22,644 nt of DNA from the NCBI GenBank assembly GCA_900769535.1, contig CAAGHB010000031.1, forward strand, positions 1 through 22,644, given 5' to 3'. Both the position numbers and the translations under genes were made by a program. Within the stretch, counting starts at the first letter, position 1. Every line of letters starts with the position of its first letter. Origin of the DNA: Clostridia bacterium (GTDB lineage: Bacteria; Bacillota; Clostridia; Oscillospirales; Acutalibacteraceae). Below, one piece after another: positions 16,463 through 22,644 of the stretch. The notes below the pieces were generated by a model, which was not told the origin of the DNA, did no database searches, and saw only the letters and a program-made list of their open reading frames with translations.

Positions 16463-17023
16463 TTGAAAATCAAATCAAAAGGTCACTTGACCGAGGTGTT
16501 TGCCTTGATTTTAGCGGCGTTTCTCGTAATAGCCGACCAGCTGACAAAGTCGGTTATCGCGGATAGCTTTTATCTCGGCGAAACTGTTGCGGTTATCCCT
16601 CGCGTGCTCAATTTTACCTACATTCAGAATAAAGGCGCAGTGTTCGGGATATTAAAGGATCACCCTTGGGTGTTCAATACCGCAACGATAATATGCGTTG
16701 TGGTTGCCCTTGTACTGCTTGTAACCGGCAGGATAAAGAAAAAAATGTATATCTGGGCGACCTGTCTTATAATAGCCGGCGGAATAGGGAATATGATCGA
16801 CCGTCTTTCGCTCAAATACGTTGTCGACTTTATCGAGGTCAAGTTTATTTATTTTCCTTATATTTTTAATATTGCCGATTGTTGCGTTGTTATCGGCTGT
16901 TCACTGATTGCCTTGCGGCTGATAATCGAAATAATTGAAGAAAAAAAGGAAAAGAAAAGAGCCGAAATTTCGTCGTCAACCGATGACGAAGCGGAAAAGA
17001 GCGGGGAAATAGCGAATGAGTGA
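16463..17023 (+). CDS. lspA: Lipoprotein signal peptidase II (LspA)
   Basis: A 186-residue inner-membrane aspartyl protease that cleaves the signal peptide of prolipoproteins before the lipidated cysteine. Four transmembrane helices are visible at about 11-26, 70-89, 96-110 and 137-157. Conserved motifs are ADQLTK, NKGAVFGIL, GNMIDR with catalytic D113, and FNIADC with catalytic D139. The C terminus adds a charged cytoplasmic tail of about 28 residues, Lys/Glu then Ser/Asp-rich. The start is TTG at 16463, with GGAGGG at 16450-16455; an ATG at 16373 in the same frame lies inside ileS and lacks support. The 3' end overlaps rluD by 8 bases, which indicates translational coupling. Confidence 0.95.
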   Translation: MKIKSKGHLTEVFALILAAFLVIADQLTKSVIADSFYLGETVAVIPRVLNFTYIQNKGAVFGILKDHPWVFNTATIICVVVALVLLVTGRIKKKMYIWATCLIIAGGIGNMIDRLSLKYVVDFIEVKFIYFPYIFNIADCCVVIGCSLIALRLIIEIIEEKKEKKRAEISSSTDDEAEKSGEIANE

Positions 17024-17939
17024 AAGATACGAGCTTGTTTGCGAAGCTTCGGGGATAAGGGTTGACGCTTTTATCGCCGAAAATACCGACATTTCGCGCA
17101 GTGCCGCGGCAACCCTTTGCGATAACGGAAAGGTGCAGGTGAACGGCGCTTCGGTTAAAAAGAATGCCAAGTTAAAGCAGGGGGACATGGTCGAAGTAGC
17201 CCTTCCCGAGCCGATTTATACCGACGTTTTGCCCCAGAATATACCCATCGAAATCGTGTACGAGGACGATGACCTTCTGGTCGTGAATAAGAAAAAAGGG
17301 ATGGTTGTTCACCCCGCGGTAGGAAACACCGACGGAACGCTTGTCAACGCTCTGCTTTATCATTGCGGCGATTCGCTTTCGGGCATAAACGGAGTAATAC
17401 GCCCGGGAATCGTCCATCGAATTGACAAGGATACAAGCGGTCTCTTGATGGTGGCGAAGAATGATACGGCTCATAATTTTCTTGCCGAGCAGATAAAGGA
17501 GCATTCCTTTTCTCGAGAGTATGAGGCGGTCGTTTACGGTAATTTCAGGGAGGACAGCGGCATTGTGAACGCCCCTATCGGAAGGCACCCCGTCGACCGA
17601 AAAAAGATGACCGTAACCGAAAAAAATTCGAGGTATGCCATTACGCGATGGCGAGTCATTCGCCGATATGGCGAGTTTACACACCTGCGCCTTATTTTAG
17701 AAACGGGACGAACCCATCAAATAAGGGTGCACATGGCGCATATCGGCCACGCAGTTGCAGGTGATGCGGTGTACGGACCGAAAAAGACGATTGAACGTCT
17801 TTGCGGTCAGTGTTTGCACGCAAGGTATATCAAATTTCAGCACCCAAACGGTAACGAAATCGAGATAGAGAGCGAGTTACCTGATTATTTCACCGATTTT
17901 TTGGACTTTCTGGATAAAAAATACGGCGATAGGGAATAA
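17016..17939 (+). CDS. rluD: RluA/RluD-family large-subunit rRNA pseudouridine synthase
   Basis: A 307-residue enzyme that isomerises uridine to pseudouridine in structured RNA, most likely 23S rRNA. Residues about 12-65 form an S4 RNA-binding domain. The catalytic motif is HRIDKDTSGLL with nucleophile D137. GRTHQIRVHMAHIGHAVAGD is the usual C-terminal signature, and the substrate-binding LEVVYEDDDLLVVNKKKGMVVHP-type strand region is intact. The order lspA-rluD is typical of Firmicutes (lspA-ylyB in Bacillus). The exact target (positions 1911/1915/1917 for RluD, or another site) cannot be read from sequence. GGGG at 17003-17006 precedes the ATG. It seems to be the last gene of the array. Confidence 0.93.
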   Translation: MSERYELVCEASGIRVDAFIAENTDISRSAAATLCDNGKVQVNGASVKKNAKLKQGDMVEVALPEPIYTDVLPQNIPIEIVYEDDDLLVVNKKKGMVVHPAVGNTDGTLVNALLYHCGDSLSGINGVIRPGIVHRIDKDTSGLLMVAKNDTAHNFLAEQIKEHSFSREYEAVVYGNFREDSGIVNAPIGRHPVDRKKMTVTEKNSRYAITRWRVIRRYGEFTHLRLILETGRTHQIRVHMAHIGHAVAGDAVYGPKKTIERLCGQCLHARYIKFQHPNGNEIEIESELPDYFTDFLDFLDKKYGDRE

Positions 17940-17960
17940 ATTTGCTTCATAATTGCCGTA
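17922..17960. repeat. Inverted repeat at the rluD stop
   Basis: TACGGCGAT (17922-17930, inside the last rluD codons) pairs with ATTGCCGTA (17952-17960): 9 bp including one G-T pair, loop 21 bases. The following GTATTTACAA is not a real T run, so this is at best a weak terminator or mRNA 3' stabiliser for the array. Confidence 0.4.
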
Positions 17961-17972
17961 GTATTTACAATA

Positions 17973-17988
17973 TATAATGTGATAGAAT
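17973..17988 (+). promoter_or_regulatory. Candidate -10 elements upstream of transketolase
   Basis: A TATAAT at 17973-17978 and an extended -10 TGATAGAAT ending at 17988 occur in the 137-base gap before the transketolase genes. No -35 sits at good spacing (TTGCCG at 17953 is 14 bases from the first, TTTACA at 17964 is 13 from the second). A promoter is expected here on context; the exact one is unclear. Confidence 0.35.
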
Positions 17989-18076
17989 AAAACAGGTTTA
18001 AAAAATTTTCTGCGAAATGTTTTGGCGGTCATACGCAGAGGGAATAAATTTTTACCGTCGAAGAATGGGGAGTGTT

Positions 18077-18916
18077 ATGGATAATAACAAGAAAAGACAA
18101 CTAGAAATAGTTGCAACAAAGGCACGAATGGGAATCATCGAAGGAACCTATAATGCAAAATCGGGACATCCCGGCGGTTCACTTTCGGTAGTTGACCTTC
18201 TTACCTATCTTTATTTTGAAAAAATGAATATCGACCCGAAAAACCCTGATATGAAGGACAGAGACAGATTTGTATTGTCAAAGGGTCATGCCGCACCTGC
18301 ACTTTATTCGGTGCTTGCTCTCCGCGGCTTTTTCTCCACCGACGAGATAAAGAAACTGCGTAAGCCGAATGCTCTTCTCCAAGGACATCCGAGTATTGCA
18401 ATCGACGGCGTTGATATGTCCACCGGTTCACTCGGTCAGGGTATTTCAACCGCTTGCGGAATGGCTCTCGCAGGAAAGCTTGACGGTGCTTCATACCGCG
18501 TTTATGCCGCCCTCGGCGACGGCGAAATCGAGGAAGGTCAGGTTTGGGAAGCCGCAATGTTTGCCGCTAATAAAAAGCTTGACAATCTCACCGCTTTTGT
18601 CGATTTTAATAATCTTCAGATTGACGGTACCCTCGACGAAGTAAACTCACCCTGTCCGATTGACGAAAAGTTTATGGCTTTCGGCTGGGACGTTACCATC
18701 ATCGACGGAAACGATTTTGACGCAATCGAGCAGGCGATTGCTCACGCCGAAACCGTAAAGGACAAGCCCTCGGTTATCATTCTCAAAACCTTAAAGGGCA
18801 AGGGAGTATCCTTTATGGAGAACCAGGTTGGCTGGCACGGAAAGGCACCCAACGCCGATGAATATGCCGTAGCCATGAACGAACTTAACGAAAAGCTTGC
18901 TGCATTGGAGGGTTAA
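18077..18916 (+). CDS. tkt: Transketolase, N-terminal (pyrophosphate-binding) subunit
   Basis: A 279-residue protein equal to the first half of a full-length transketolase. It carries the thiamine diphosphate/Mg site GDGEIEEG...FVDFNN (the GDG-X~26-NN motif), the SGHPGGSLS and SKGHAAPALYS segments and GSLGQGIS. It moves two-carbon ketol groups between sugar phosphates in the non-oxidative pentose phosphate pathway, together with the subunit encoded immediately downstream. Split transketolases are known in many Clostridia and archaea, so this is a natural two-gene form and not a frameshift: the downstream gene has its own ribosome binding site. ATG 18077 has GGGGAG four bases upstream (short spacing); an upstream in-frame ATG at 18017 lacks support and adds residues unlike the family. 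Confidence 0.95.
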   Translation: MDNNKKRQLEIVATKARMGIIEGTYNAKSGHPGGSLSVVDLLTYLYFEKMNIDPKNPDMKDRDRFVLSKGHAAPALYSVLALRGFFSTDEIKKLRKPNALLQGHPSIAIDGVDMSTGSLGQGISTACGMALAGKLDGASYRVYAALGDGEIEEGQVWEAAMFAANKKLDNLTAFVDFNNLQIDGTLDEVNSPCPIDEKFMAFGWDVTIIDGNDFDAIEQAIAHAETVKDKPSVIILKTLKGKGVSFMENQVGWHGKAPNADEYAVAMNELNEKLAALEG

Positions 18917-18917
18917 A

Positions 18918-19865
18918 ATGATGAGTGAAGTTAAAAAGATAGCAACAAGACAGGGCTATGCCGACGGCCTTATCGAGCTCGGAAAGATGAACAAGGACGT
19001 AGTCGTACTCGACGCCGACCTTGCCGCAGCTACCCAGACCGCCCAGTTTAAAAAGGCATATCCCGACCGCTTTTTTAACTGCGGAATTGCCGAACAGAAT
19101 ATGATTGGCGTTGCCGCAGGACTTGCCGCAGCAGGAAAGAACGTATTTGCAAGCTCATTCTCGATGTTTGCCGCAGGACGTGCCTTTGAGCAGGTTCGCA
19201 ATACCCTCGGCTACACCCATCTCCCCGTAAAGATTGGCGCAACACACGCAGGGATCTCTGTCGGTGAGGACGGCGCTACCCACCAGTGTAACGAGGATAT
19301 CGCAATTATGCGTACCATCCCCGGAATGACCATTATTAATCCTGCCGACACTGTTGAAGCAAAAGCCGCCGTTATCGCCGCAGCCGAAATCGACGGACCG
19401 GTTTATCTTCGCTTTGGCCGACTTGCAGTTCCCGTTATTTTCGACGAGAATTACAAGTTCGAGGTAGGAAAGGGTGTCACCCTCGTAGAAGGTACCGACG
19501 TTACAATTATTGCAACCGGACTTATGGTTGAACGTGCCCTTGCCGCCGCCGAACAGCTTAAAGAAGAAGGCGTTTCTGCCCGCGTTATCAATATGGCAAC
19601 AATAAAGCCGCTTGATAACGACCTTGTTATCAAGGCAGCAAAGGAAACAGGCGCAATCGTTACCGCCGAGGAACATTCGGTAATCGGTGGACTCGGCTCA
19701 GCCGTTTCCGAGCTTCTTTCTGAGGAATGTCCCACCCCGATCAAGAAGGTTGGCGTAGAGGACGTATTCGGTATGTCGGGCCCCGCAACCGAGCTTCTCG
19801 ACATTTTCGGACTTAACGCTGAAAATATTTGCAAAAAGGCAAAAGAAGCCATTTCAATGAAATAA
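18918..19865 (+). CDS. tkt: Transketolase, C-terminal (pyrimidine-binding) subunit
   Basis: About 315 residues matching the second half of transketolase. The pyrimidine-binding domain contains FFNCGIAEQNMIGVAAGLA with the catalytic glutamate (E59 in GIAEQNM) that activates the aminopyrimidine ring of thiamine diphosphate. The C-terminal domain follows from about residue 190 (VTIIATGLMVERALAAAEQL...INMATIKPLD...EEHSVIGGLGSAV). The active enzyme should be a heterotetramer with the upstream subunit. The start is ATG 18918 or 18921; GGAGG at 18907-18911 lies in the end of the first subunit gene and fits either. One base separates the two genes. A strong terminator follows, so the pair is a two-gene operon. 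Confidence 0.95.
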   Translation: MMSEVKKIATRQGYADGLIELGKMNKDVVVLDADLAAATQTAQFKKAYPDRFFNCGIAEQNMIGVAAGLAAAGKNVFASSFSMFAAGRAFEQVRNTLGYTHLPVKIGATHAGISVGEDGATHQCNEDIAIMRTIPGMTIINPADTVEAKAAVIAAAEIDGPVYLRFGRLAVPVIFDENYKFEVGKGVTLVEGTDVTIIATGLMVERALAAAEQLKEEGVSARVINMATIKPLDNDLVIKAAKETGAIVTAEEHSVIGGLGSAVSELLSEECPTPIKKVGVEDVFGMSGPATELLDIFGLNAENICKKAKEAISMK

Positions 19866-19886
19866 GCAATATACAATATATAGTAT

Positions 19887-19923
19887 AAAAAGGTATGGCG
19901 AGTACTCTCGTCATACCTTTTTT
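19887..19923 (+). terminator. Strong intrinsic terminator of the transketolase operon
   Basis: AAAGGTATG-G-CGAG pairs with CTCG-T-CATACCTTT (about 14 bp with one G-T pair), loop TACT, followed by a run of six Ts. It lies 22 bases after the stop. Confidence 0.93.
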
Positions 19924-20018
19924 AGTTGTTGTGTAAATCCTGAATTTCACTGATATTACATAATATGGAAACCCATTTGTTGATACTGCTAAAAAAAGCG
20001 CTATTTTTTGGTTTATTA

Positions 20019-20034
20019 TCACTATATGTTGTGA
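20019..20034. promoter_or_regulatory. NrdR box 1
   Basis: TCACTATATGTTGTGA matches the NrdR consensus acaCwAtATaTwGtgt at 13 of 16 positions, including every strongly conserved (upper-case) base. It lies about 50 bases upstream of the -35 of the nrdG promoter. NrdR is the Zn/ATP-cone repressor of ribonucleotide reductase genes. Confidence 0.75.
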
Positions 20035-20061
20035 GAAAAAAATAAAATAAACTAAAAAAAT

Positions 20062-20077
20062 CAACTATATCTTGTGT
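20062..20077. promoter_or_regulatory. NrdR box 2
   Basis: CAACTATATCTTGTGT matches the NrdR consensus at 13 of 16 positions, again with all strongly conserved bases. It starts 43 bases after box 1, close to four helical turns, and ends six bases before the -35 hexamer. Paired boxes on one face of the helix are the usual NrdR arrangement. Confidence 0.78.
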
Positions 20078-20083
20078 TTGGTG

Positions 20084-20112
20084 TTGACTTGTTATACAAT
20101 ATGTGATACAAT
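20084..20112 (+). promoter_or_regulatory. Promoter of the nrdG-nrdD operon
   Basis: TTGACT (20084-20089), a 17-base spacer, and TACAAT (20107-20112) preceded by TGA (extended -10). Predicted start near 20119, a 24-base leader before the GTG of nrdG. The spacer holds a third, degenerate NrdR-like half site (ATACAATATGTG at 20094-20105), so repressor bound there would block polymerase directly. Confidence 0.85.
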
Positions 20113-20142
20113 AAATTCACTCGTCAGAAAGGGGGAAAGCGT

Positions 20143-20835
20143 GTGCATTTGTCCGGATTGCAAAAGATGACCTTGCTCGATTATCCGGGAAAGGTTGCCT
20201 GTACGGTATTTACCTCGGGCTGTAATTTTCGTTGCCCGTTTTGTCATAATGCGTCGCTTGTCCTCAGCCCAAATGACGAAAAGCTTGACGAAGAAGCACT
20301 GTTCGACTTTTTAACAAAGCGAAAGGGAATACTCGACGGCGTGGTAATCACGGGAGGAGAGCCGCTTCTTTACGAGGACATAGTTTTATTACTAAGGCGG
20401 ATAAAGGGGCTCGGATACAAAATCAAGCTTGATACAAACGGAACCAATCCAAAGTTGTTAAAAGAAATTGTTTCAAACGGATTGGTTGACCGTATTGCGA
20501 TGGATATAAAGAGTTCCCCCGAAAATTATTCGAAGGCGGTCGGGATTGACAATTTCGACATAAGCTTGGTCGCCGAATCAAAGGAATTCCTGCTGAATGG
20601 CGAAATCGAATACGAGTTTCGGACAACGGTAGTAAAAGGAATTCACACGAAAGAGGACCTAATAAATATCGCGAAATGGATTAGCGGAGCAAAGGAGTAT
20701 TACCTCCAACAGTTCAAGGATTCGGGAAATCTCATTTCGCCAACAGGGCTCGATGCCTTTACTGAAAAAGAAATAAATAACTTCGCCGAAGCGGTGAGGG
20801 AATATGTTCCGACCGCCGAGGTAAGAGGAATATGA
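20143..20835 (+). CDS. nrdG: Anaerobic ribonucleoside-triphosphate reductase activating protein
   Basis: A 230-residue radical-SAM activase. The cluster motif CX3CX2C is in TSGCNFRCPFCHN, followed by ITGGEPLL (SAM binding) and LDTNG. The N terminus LSGLQKMTLLDYPGKVACTVFTSGCNF is characteristic of the longer NrdG-type proteins of Clostridia and archaea rather than the ~155-residue E. coli form. It makes the glycyl radical on NrdD under anaerobic conditions, using a 4Fe-4S cluster and S-adenosylmethionine. The start is GTG with GGGGG at 20131-20135, seven bases upstream. It precedes nrdD by 16 bases, and both are driven by the NrdR-boxed promoter. Other radical-SAM activases (pyruvate-formate lyase type) are less likely given the partner. 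Confidence 0.92.
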   Translation: MHLSGLQKMTLLDYPGKVACTVFTSGCNFRCPFCHNASLVLSPNDEKLDEEALFDFLTKRKGILDGVVITGGEPLLYEDIVLLLRRIKGLGYKIKLDTNGTNPKLLKEIVSNGLVDRIAMDIKSSPENYSKAVGIDNFDISLVAESKEFLLNGEIEYEFRTTVVKGIHTKEDLINIAKWISGAKEYYLQQFKDSGNLISPTGLDAFTEKEINNFAEAVREYVPTAEVRGI

Positions 20836-20851
20836 AAGAGGAGAAAGAATT

Positions 20852-22644
20852 ATGTATCAGATTATTAAAAGAGACGGAAAAGTCACAGAATTTGACATCG
20901 CAAAGATTGCGAATGCTATGAAAAAGGCCTTTGAGGCAACAAATACCGAATATACCGATAATATTATCGACTTCCTCGCATTAAAGGTTACAGCCGACTT
21001 CTTGCCGAAAATCAAGGACGGCCACGTAGCAGTTGAGGACATTCAGGACAGCGTCGAGTCGGTTCTTTCACAGGGCGGCTATGACGGCGTAGCAAAGGCA
21101 TACATTCTCTACCGTAAGCAGAGAGAGAAGCTCCGCAACCTTAAAAACACCTACCTCGATTACAAGGAAACCGTTAATAACTACGTTAACGTCCTCGACT
21201 GGCGTGTAAAAGAGAATTCAACGGTTACATATTCTGTCGGCGGACTTATTCTGTCAAACTCGGGCGCAATCACAGCTAACTATTGGCTCACCGAAGTATA
21301 CGACGAAGAAATCAGCTCAGCTCACAGAAACTGCGACATTCACATTCACGACCTTTCAATGCTCACCGGCTATTGCGCAGGTTGGAGCTTAAAGCAGCTC
21401 ATTAAAGAAGGACTCGGCGGCGTCCCCGGAAAGATTACTTCATCACCGGCTGGTCACCTTTCCACCCTCTGTAACCAGATGGTAAACTTCCTCGGAATTA
21501 TGCAGAACGAATGGGCAGGAGCACAGGCGTTCTCATCCTTTGACACCTACCTTGCTCCGTTTGTAAAGGTTGACAACCTTTCTTATAAAGAGGTTAAGCA
21601 GTGCATCCAGTCCTTCATCTACGGCGTAAATACTCCGTCACGTTGGGGTACCCAGGCGCCCTTCTCAAATATCACACTCGACTGGACTGTACCGAACGAC
21701 CTTCGCGACCTTCCCGCAATCGTTGGCGGAAAGGAAATGGACTTCACCTACGGCGACTGCCAGGAAGAAATGAAACTCGTAAACAAGGCGTTTATCGAAA
21801 TTATGATCGAAGGTGACGCAAACGGACGCGGCTTCCAGTATCCGATTCCGACATACTCGATTACAAGCGACTTTGACTGGTCACCGACCGAAAATAACAA
21901 GCTTCTCTTCGAAATGACCGCAAAATACGGTACACCTTACTTCTCAAACTATATCAACAGCGATATGGAACCGAGTGACGTACGCTCGATGTGCTGCCGT
22001 CTCCGTCTTGACCTTCGCGAACTGCGTAAAAAGTCGGGTGGCTTCTTCGGCTCGGGCGAAAGCACCGGTTCAATCGGCGTAGTTACAATCAATATGCCGC
22101 GAATTGCACATCTCGCAACCGACGAGGCCGATTTCTACAAGCGTCTTGACAGAATGATGGACATTTCTGCACGCTCACTCAAAATCAAGCGTACAGTAAT
22201 CACAAAGCTCCTTAACGAAGGACTTTATCCATATACAAAGCGTTACCTCGGTACACTTGATAACCACTTCTCGACAATCGGACTTGTCGGCATGAACGAA
22301 GCAGGCCTCAACGCAAACTGGATAAAGGCCGACATGACCGAAGAAAAATGCCAGAAGTTTACCATGGAGGTCCTCGACCACATGAGAGAGCGCCTCTCCG
22401 ACTATCAGGAGCAGTACGGTGACCTCTATAACCTCGAAGCAACACCTGCCGAGTCAACCTCATATCGTTTGGCCAAGCACGACGTTGCTAAGTTCCCCGA
22501 AATCATCACAGCGGCAGAAGCAGGCGGAGCCCCCTACTACACCAATAGTAGCCATCTCCCCGTTAGCTACACCGATGATATTTTCACAGCCCTCGACATT
22601 CAGGACGAGTTGCAGACACGCTATACCTCGGGTACAGTATTCCA
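20852..22644 (+). CDS. nrdD: Anaerobic (class III) ribonucleoside-triphosphate reductase NrdD, 3' end outside window
   Basis: The frame is open from ATG 20852 to the end of the window, giving 597 residues of an enzyme that is usually about 700 long. Residues 1-90 form an ATP-cone allosteric domain (MYQIIKRDGKVTEFDIAKIANAMKKAF). The catalytic barrel follows with NCDIHIHDL, TLCNQMVNFLG, GAQAFSSFDTYLAPFV, TPSRWGTQAPFSNI, GTPYFSNYINSDMEPSD, and MCCRLRLDLRELRKKSGGFFG, where C381/C382 include the thiyl-radical cysteine region. The C-terminal glycyl-radical motif and zinc site should lie just beyond the window and cannot be confirmed. It reduces NTPs to dNTPs without oxygen. AGAGGAG at 20837-20843 precedes the start by eight bases. 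Confidence 0.96.
   Translation, partial: MYQIIKRDGKVTEFDIAKIANAMKKAFEATNTEYTDNIIDFLALKVTADFLPKIKDGHVAVEDIQDSVESVLSQGGYDGVAKAYILYRKQREKLRNLKNTYLDYKETVNNYVNVLDWRVKENSTVTYSVGGLILSNSGAITANYWLTEVYDEEISSAHRNCDIHIHDLSMLTGYCAGWSLKQLIKEGLGGVPGKITSSPAGHLSTLCNQMVNFLGIMQNEWAGAQAFSSFDTYLAPFVKVDNLSYKEVKQCIQSFIYGVNTPSRWGTQAPFSNITLDWTVPNDLRDLPAIVGGKEMDFTYGDCQEEMKLVNKAFIEIMIEGDANGRGFQYPIPTYSITSDFDWSPTENNKLLFEMTAKYGTPYFSNYINSDMEPSDVRSMCCRLRLDLRELRKKSGGFFGSGESTGSIGVVTINMPRIAHLATDEADFYKRLDRMMDISARSLKIKRTVITKLLNEGLYPYTKRYLGTLDNHFSTIGLVGMNEAGLNANWIKADMTEEKCQKFTMEVLDHMRERLSDYQEQYGDLYNLEATPAESTSYRLAKHDVAKFPEIITAAEAGGAPYYTNSSHLPVSYTDDIFTALDIQDELQTRYTSGTVF

Noticed and set aside
17964..17981. ACAATATATAATGTGA before transketolase, resembling an NrdR box.
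   Set aside because: The first half fits, but two extra bases separate the half-sites, so the palindrome spacing is wrong; transketolase is also not an expected NrdR target.
18009..18039. TCTGCG/CGCAGA inverted repeat in the transketolase leader.
   Set aside because: Only 6 bp with a 19-base loop; expected by chance and not placed over the ribosome binding site.
18017..18916. Possibility that the transketolase was one gene broken by a frameshift into two.
   Set aside because: Each half has its own start and ribosome binding site, the boundary matches the known domain boundary, and split transketolases are a normal form in Clostridia.

Overview
The window reads as a chromosomal segment of an anaerobic, low-to-medium GC Gram-positive bacterium of the class Clostridia, probably an Oscillospiraceae/Ruminococcaceae-like gut lineage. 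The evidence is a DUF4364 protein, SepF and DivIVA next to YggS, a MutL with an endonuclease motif (the type found in bacteria without MutH), a transketolase split into two genes, and an oxygen-sensitive class III ribonucleotide reductase. The lineage is inference; no species can be named from the sequence alone. Every protein gene is on the + strand. The only minus-strand gene is a tRNA.

Layout. 1-800: the 3' part of an SGNH/GDSL hydrolase with its terminator, then tRNA-Thr(GGT) on the minus strand with a consensus promoter and its own terminator. 796-1440: a DUF4364 winged-helix protein and a terminator. 1474-17939: a very long co-directional array starting at a strong promoter: gph, miaB, a RicA/YmcA-like gene, mutS, mutL, miaA, hfq, an HlyD-like membrane protein, yggS, sepF, divIVA, ileS, lspA, rluD. 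Gaps are short, several genes overlap, and I see no convincing intrinsic terminator inside. An internal promoter at the end of miaA probably gives hfq and later genes their own transcript. 18077-19923: the two transketolase subunits and a strong terminator. 19924-22644: a regulatory region with at least two good NrdR boxes and a strong promoter, then nrdG and nrdD; nrdD runs off the window.

How the genes fit together. The array mixes tRNA modification at A37 (miaA, miaB), rRNA pseudouridylation (rluD), RNA chaperoning (hfq), methyl-directed-type mismatch repair (mutS, mutL), cell division and polar growth (sepF, divIVA), isoleucine charging (ileS) and lipoprotein maturation (lspA). The miaB-ymcA-(cotE)-mutS-mutL and yggS-sepF-divIVA-ileS-lspA-rluD orders are recognisable ancestral Firmicutes neighbourhoods joined here through miaA-hfq. 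The final operon makes dNTPs without oxygen and appears to be under NrdR control.

I found no phage, transposon, CRISPR array or defence island. The window is mostly well-known housekeeping genes. The less ordinary material is regulatory: a structured hfq leader whose hairpin covers the ribosome binding site, a long inverted repeat between sepF and divIVA, the NrdR boxes before nrdG, and a cysteine-rich tail on the RicA-like protein. No gap without a gene exceeds 300 bases.
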